Below are positions 61,038-64,000 of a stretch of 64,000 bases of DNA, piece after piece. Numbering within the stretch: the first letter of the stretch is position 1; every line of letters begins with the position of its first letter. The position numbers and the translations under genes are program-made. Source of the stretch: AP-15 sp963703745 (GTDB lineage: Bacteria; Pseudomonadota; Alphaproteobacteria; ATCC43930; CGMCC-115725); NCBI GenBank assembly GCA_963703745.1, contig CAVPFL010000003.1, positions 744,001 to 808,000 on the forward strand, given 5' to 3'. Under the pieces are notes generated by a model. That model did not search any database. It was not told the DNA's origin and saw only the letters and a program-made list of their open reading frames with translations.

Positions 61038-62213
61038 ATGGCCGCGCAACATGTGTCGAGGTCGTCTCGGGAGCCTCCTATCGTCGTGCTGGCGCTGCAA
61101 GGCGGTGGGGCACTCGGCGCCTATCATATCGGTGCCTACCAGGCACTGGCAGAGCACGATCTGCATCCGGATTGGGTGACCGGCATCTCGATCGGCGCGA
61201 TCAACGCCGCGATAATTGTCGGCAACCGGCCGGAACACGGCGTGGAGCGTCTGGCCGCGCTATGGGAAGCAATCTCCTGGCCGGATCTACCGACGACGCT
61301 GCCGCTGACGCCGTGGCAGACATTGCACAACATGGCCAGCAATGCCGAGGCCCTGCTGTTCGGCCAGCCGCACTTCTTTACCCCGCGGCCGGTGAACCCG
61401 CTATTGGTGCCGCAAGCCGCCCCGCAGCAGGTAAGCTTTTACGACACCACGCCGATGCTGTTTACCTTGCGGCGGTTCGCGGATTTCTCGCTGATCAACA
61501 GCCGCGTCGTCCGGCTGAGCCTCGGGGCGACCAACATCGCCACCGGCGATGTGGAGTTCTTTGATAACCATCGGCAGACTATCGGACCAGAGCATGTGCT
61601 AGCCAGCGGCTCATTGCCGCCCGGTTTCCCGGCCACCGAGGTGAACGGGAAACTGTACTGGGATGGCGGCTGCGTTTCCAATACGCCGCTCGACGCGGTC
61701 ATCGACGAGCCCGGGTATCCACGCATGGTCGTGTTCCTGATCGATCTTTGGGATCCCGCCGGGGCACCGCCGCAAACGATCAACGCCGTGCTGTGGCGCG
61801 CCAAGCAAATCCAGTATGCGAGCCGCACGGCGCACCAGGTCGATGCGGTGGCGACCAAGGTGAACCTGCGCCACGCGGTGCGGCTGCTAAAGGCAACGGG
61901 GGTCTCGGAGACGGCGGCGGTGCCCGACAATCCGCTGCTGACCGAGCGGCGACTGGACATCGTGCACATCGTGTACCGCCCTGGTGCCGATCAGATTCCC
62001 AACAGCGATGCGGAGTTCTCCCGCAACTCGATCGCCGAGCGGCGAGCGGCGGGTTATCGCGATATGCGCGCGGCGCTGGCGGCGGAGCCATGGCTGCGGC
62101 AGGAGAAGCCGGCGCATCTCGGCGCGCTGGTGCACCGGGTAGAGCGAGGGACGGTGACCACGCGCCCCGAGCCCAACCTGCACACCATGATCGACAAGCC
62201 CGCGGCGGCCTGA
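61038..62213 (+). CDS. Patatin-like phospholipase-family protein
   Basis: The 391-residue protein has the patatin dyad: oxyanion hole ALQGGGALGAYHIGAYQAL, Ser in WVTGISIGAINAAII (GxSxG, about residue 54) and Asp in YWDGGCVSNTPL (about 213). A C-terminal region including a DUF3734-like part (RDMRAALAAEPWL) follows. It should hydrolyse acyl esters of lipids. No signal peptide. GGGGAG lies before the ATG. It diverges from the GMC gene; 177 bp between them hold the promoters. Confidence 0.88.
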   Translation: MAAQHVSRSSREPPIVVLALQGGGALGAYHIGAYQALAEHDLHPDWVTGISIGAINAAIIVGNRPEHGVERLAALWEAISWPDLPTTLPLTPWQTLHNMASNAEALLFGQPHFFTPRPVNPLLVPQAAPQQVSFYDTTPMLFTLRRFADFSLINSRVVRLSLGATNIATGDVEFFDNHRQTIGPEHVLASGSLPPGFPATEVNGKLYWDGGCVSNTPLDAVIDEPGYPRMVVFLIDLWDPAGAPPQTINAVLWRAKQIQYASRTAHQVDAVATKVNLRHAVRLLKATGVSETAAVPDNPLLTERRLDIVHIVYRPGADQIPNSDAEFSRNSIAERRAAGYRDMRAALAAEPWLRQEKPAHLGALVHRVERGTVTTRPEPNLHTMIDKPAAA

Positions 62214-62227
62214 CAACGGGGTGAGGG

Positions 62228-63109
62228 TCAGCCGGTTTCCATCGGCAGGGTCGGGTCGGTCGCCCACTCGCTCAGCGAGGCGTCGTAGAGTTTGACGTCA
62301 GGGTGACCGAGCATGACCAGCGCAAACGCGTCGGCACTCGCCGCTATGCCGCCGCCGCAATAGGTGATGACCTCCTTGCCAAAGGCGTCGACCGATGTGA
62401 AGCGCCGGCGCAGCTCCGTCGCCGGCAGGAATGCGTTGGTCGCCGGATCGATCAAATGCGCGGCCGGCAGGTTGACGCTGCCCTTGATCCGTCCGGGTCT
62501 GCCGTAGCTGTTGCCACCCGTGCCGGCGTGCTGCTCGGAGGTGAGGGCGTTCAAGGTGCACACCGCGCCGTCGCCGATCGCCTGCGACACCTCTGCCTTG
62601 CCGACCATCAGCGGCCTCGGCTGACGGATGACGAAGCGGCCGGGCGGCTGGGGCTTTGCCGTGCCGGTCTCGACCGGCCGGCCTTCACGGCTCCATTTCT
62701 GCCAGCCGCCATTGAGGACAGCCGCATCGTCGAAACCGAAGACGCGCAGGAGCCACCACACTCGCGTCGCCCACCACGGATTGGCCGTGCTGTAGAGCAC
62801 GACGCGGGTGCCCTCGCCGACGCCGAACCGGCTCATCGCCGCGGCGAACGCCTCGGCCGAGGGCAGCATGAATCGGAGGCGCTGGCTGTTATCCGAGAGA
62901 TCGGCTTGGAGATCGATGAATTGCGCGCCGGGGATGTGCCCCTTTTCGAAATCGGCCCGCGCAGGCACAGCCTGATAAGTGGTCTTCGGATCGGGTATCA
63001 GGTTGGTCGTGCAGTCAAAGATGCGCAGACCGGGTTCGCCGAGGCTGCGCTCGAGCGCCTCGGTCTCGATCAGGAACTCGGGATGCGCAAAGCCTTCTGT
63101 CGTGCTCAT
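62228..63109 (-). CDS. Thiosulfate/3-mercaptopyruvate sulfurtransferase (two-domain rhodanese)
   Basis: The 293-residue protein has two rhodanese domains. The inactive first has LRIFDCTTNLIPDPK and HIPGAQFIDLQADLSD; the catalytic second has RIKGSVNLPAAHLIDP and the active Cys in VITYCGGGIAASADAF (about residue 245). It moves sulfane sulfur from thiosulfate or 3-mercaptopyruvate to acceptors. The start overlaps the amidase stop by 4 nt (ATGA at 63106-63109), and GGCGAGG stands upstream. An upstream extension in the same frame is antisense-free but overlaps the amidase and is not homologous. Confidence 0.9.
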   Translation of the reverse strand: MSTTEGFAHPEFLIETEALERSLGEPGLRIFDCTTNLIPDPKTTYQAVPARADFEKGHIPGAQFIDLQADLSDNSQRLRFMLPSAEAFAAAMSRFGVGEGTRVVLYSTANPWWATRVWWLLRVFGFDDAAVLNGGWQKWSREGRPVETGTAKPQPPGRFVIRQPRPLMVGKAEVSQAIGDGAVCTLNALTSEQHAGTGGNSYGRPGRIKGSVNLPAAHLIDPATNAFLPATELRRRFTSVDAFGKEVITYCGGGIAASADAFALVMLGHPDVKLYDASLSEWATDPTLPMETG

Positions 63110-64000
63110 GTCGGCCTCGCCTTCGATAATTGCTGGGGTAGGGAAGCGGCAATCGGGGGGCGTTGGCGGTGGAACTCGGTCGCTTGTTCGAAAGCGTGGC
63201 CTGCTCGCATTACGCCGGCCTCGTCGAACGGTTTGCCGGCGATCTGAAAGGCGAGCGGCAACCCGTCCTCGAAACCGATAGGGATCGACAGGGCGGGACT
63301 GCCGGTTAGATTGTACGGCGCCGTATAAGAAGCTCGCTCGTAGGCCGAATAGGTCGACGTTGCGTCGATCCGCGGCGCCGATCTGGTCGCATTCGCGGCC
63401 ACCGCGACATCGACCTTCTCCAGTGCACGGGCGAACTCGACAGCGAGCTCGCGCCGCCGACGCAGCGCTCCGACATAGTCGGCGGCGCTCAAAAACGCGC
63501 CGAGCCCGATGCGGGCGAACATGTGATGACCGAACAGATGCGGCCGTTCGCGGAAATCGCTCTCGTGCAGCGCGTAGGCCTCGGCCAACATGATCAGCTG
63601 GTTGGTGAGCACATAATCGGTCAGCGGCGACAGCTGTAGGTCGACGAGGCGCGCGCCGAAGCTTTCCAATGTGCGGCAGGCAGCGTCGAAGGCGGCGATA
63701 TAAGCGGGGCTCGGTGCGCTGTCGGCGCCAAAATCGGCTACTGCATCGCGCTCGTGGAAGTGGCGGATGACCCCGATTGTCAGACCGTCGAGGCGCGCGG
63801 TCAGGGCTGTCCGGTAATCCGGCACCGGAACATCGGCCGAGGCCGGGTCCTGCGGGTCGTAAGCGGCGAGGACCTGCATCAGGATCGCGCAATCCTCGAC
63901 CGTGCGGGTCAACGGCCCGCAATGGTCGAGCGCGTAGGAGAGCGGGAAGACTCCGCGCCGGCTGACCCGGCCGTAGGTTGGCTTGAGCCCGACGATGCCG
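63106..64000 (-). CDS. Amidase signature-family enzyme (5' end beyond window)
   Basis: The last 298 codons are visible. They begin GIVGLKPTYGRVSRRGVFPL then SYALDHCGPLTRTVEDCA, the end of the amidase signature, and continue through the helical body to a typical C-terminus (GSPALSIPIGFEDGLPLAFQ, IAGKPFDEAGVMRAGHAFEQ). The catalytic Lys and Ser lie mostly upstream, outside the window. The enzyme hydrolyses amides, or acts in Glu-tRNA amidation in some members. The stop overlaps the sulfurtransferase start, so the two are coupled. Confidence 0.9.
   Translation of the reverse strand, partial: GIVGLKPTYGRVSRRGVFPLSYALDHCGPLTRTVEDCAILMQVLAAYDPQDPASADVPVPDYRTALTARLDGLTIGVIRHFHERDAVADFGADSAPSPAYIAAFDAACRTLESFGARLVDLQLSPLTDYVLTNQLIMLAEAYALHESDFRERPHLFGHHMFARIGLGAFLSAADYVGALRRRRELAVEFARALEKVDVAVAANATRSAPRIDATSTYSAYERASYTAPYNLTGSPALSIPIGFEDGLPLAFQIAGKPFDEAGVMRAGHAFEQATEFHRQRPPIAASLPQQLSKARPT

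Noticed and set aside
1..64000. CRISPR arrays, rRNA genes, prophage structural genes, replication origin
   Set aside because: No regularly spaced identical repeats, no rRNA-like sequence, no capsid or terminase products, and no DnaA-box cluster or repABC were seen.

Overview
The window is GC-rich, densely coded DNA of alphaproteobacterial character, probably from a soil or sediment member of Rhodospirillales or Rhizobiales. That placement is an inference from gene families (HpnL-like, HdeA-like, dodecin, DUF3300, TauD/TfdA, SBP56, sel genes) and from the intergenic palindromes; there is no rRNA or other taxonomic marker. No CRISPR array or replication origin was seen. Two tRNA genes were found: tRNA-Leu(CAA) and tRNA-Sec(UCA).

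Layout. 1-8.2 kb: envelope and stress genes (HpnL-like membrane protein running off the left edge, HdeA-like lipoprotein, glycine-zipper protein, tRNA-Leu, DegP/HtrA protease, dodecin, DUF3300 protein) and a DHA2-type MFS pump. 8.5-12.7 kb: a mosaic in which a haem peroxidase gene lies between two wrecked REP-associated transposase (RAYT) copies; a 205-bp copy of an MFS transporter 3' end sits left of it and the intact MFS gene right of it. 13-25.6 kb: metabolic genes (PEP-CTERM protein, TauD/TfdA dioxygenase, SBP56/methanethiol oxidase, a solitary SdhA with a divergent LysR regulator, sulfotransferase, extradiol dioxygenase divergent from a 6-oxocamphor-hydrolase-like crotonase, methyltransferase). 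25.6-33 kb: TRAP permease remnant, candidate small RNA with terminator, Lon-like protease coupled to a Usp-like protein, small unknown genes, and a polar amino-acid ABC transporter whose binding-protein gene is frameshifted.

33-43 kb is a decaying accessory region: several genes broken by single-base shifts or a stop codon, a MITE-like element, an IS91-like element with its own tyrosine recombinase, a truncated Shedu-type (DUF4263) defence gene, a serine recombinase, REP palindromes inside a second inverted-repeat element, and an IS3-family element with clear ends. 43-50 kb: a double cold-shock-domain gene faces a compact selenocysteine operon, selD (fused to an NADH-dehydrogenase-like flavoprotein), selA, selB and selC (tRNA-Sec), with 4-nt gene overlaps and selC 9 bp after selB. 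50-54 kb: remnants, an F420-type (DUF385) oxidoreductase, an NHL-repeat protein, and an IS4-family element inserted in the loop of an intergenic palindrome with a 10-bp target duplication.

54-64 kb: a second metabolic region with a three-gene operon (AroQ-like protein lacking catalytic residues, Gfo/Idh oxidoreductase, D-2-hydroxyacid dehydrogenase), an opposing set (alpha/beta hydrolase with a Cys nucleophile, LLM flavin oxidoreductase, GMC oxidoreductase with a subunit-3-like partner), a patatin-like lipase, and an amidase coupled to a sulfurtransferase, the amidase running off the right edge. The most distinctive items are the complete sel operon with its fusion, the two CRP-like operators, the RAYT/MFS mosaic, and the density of nested repeats and broken genes between 31 and 41 kb.
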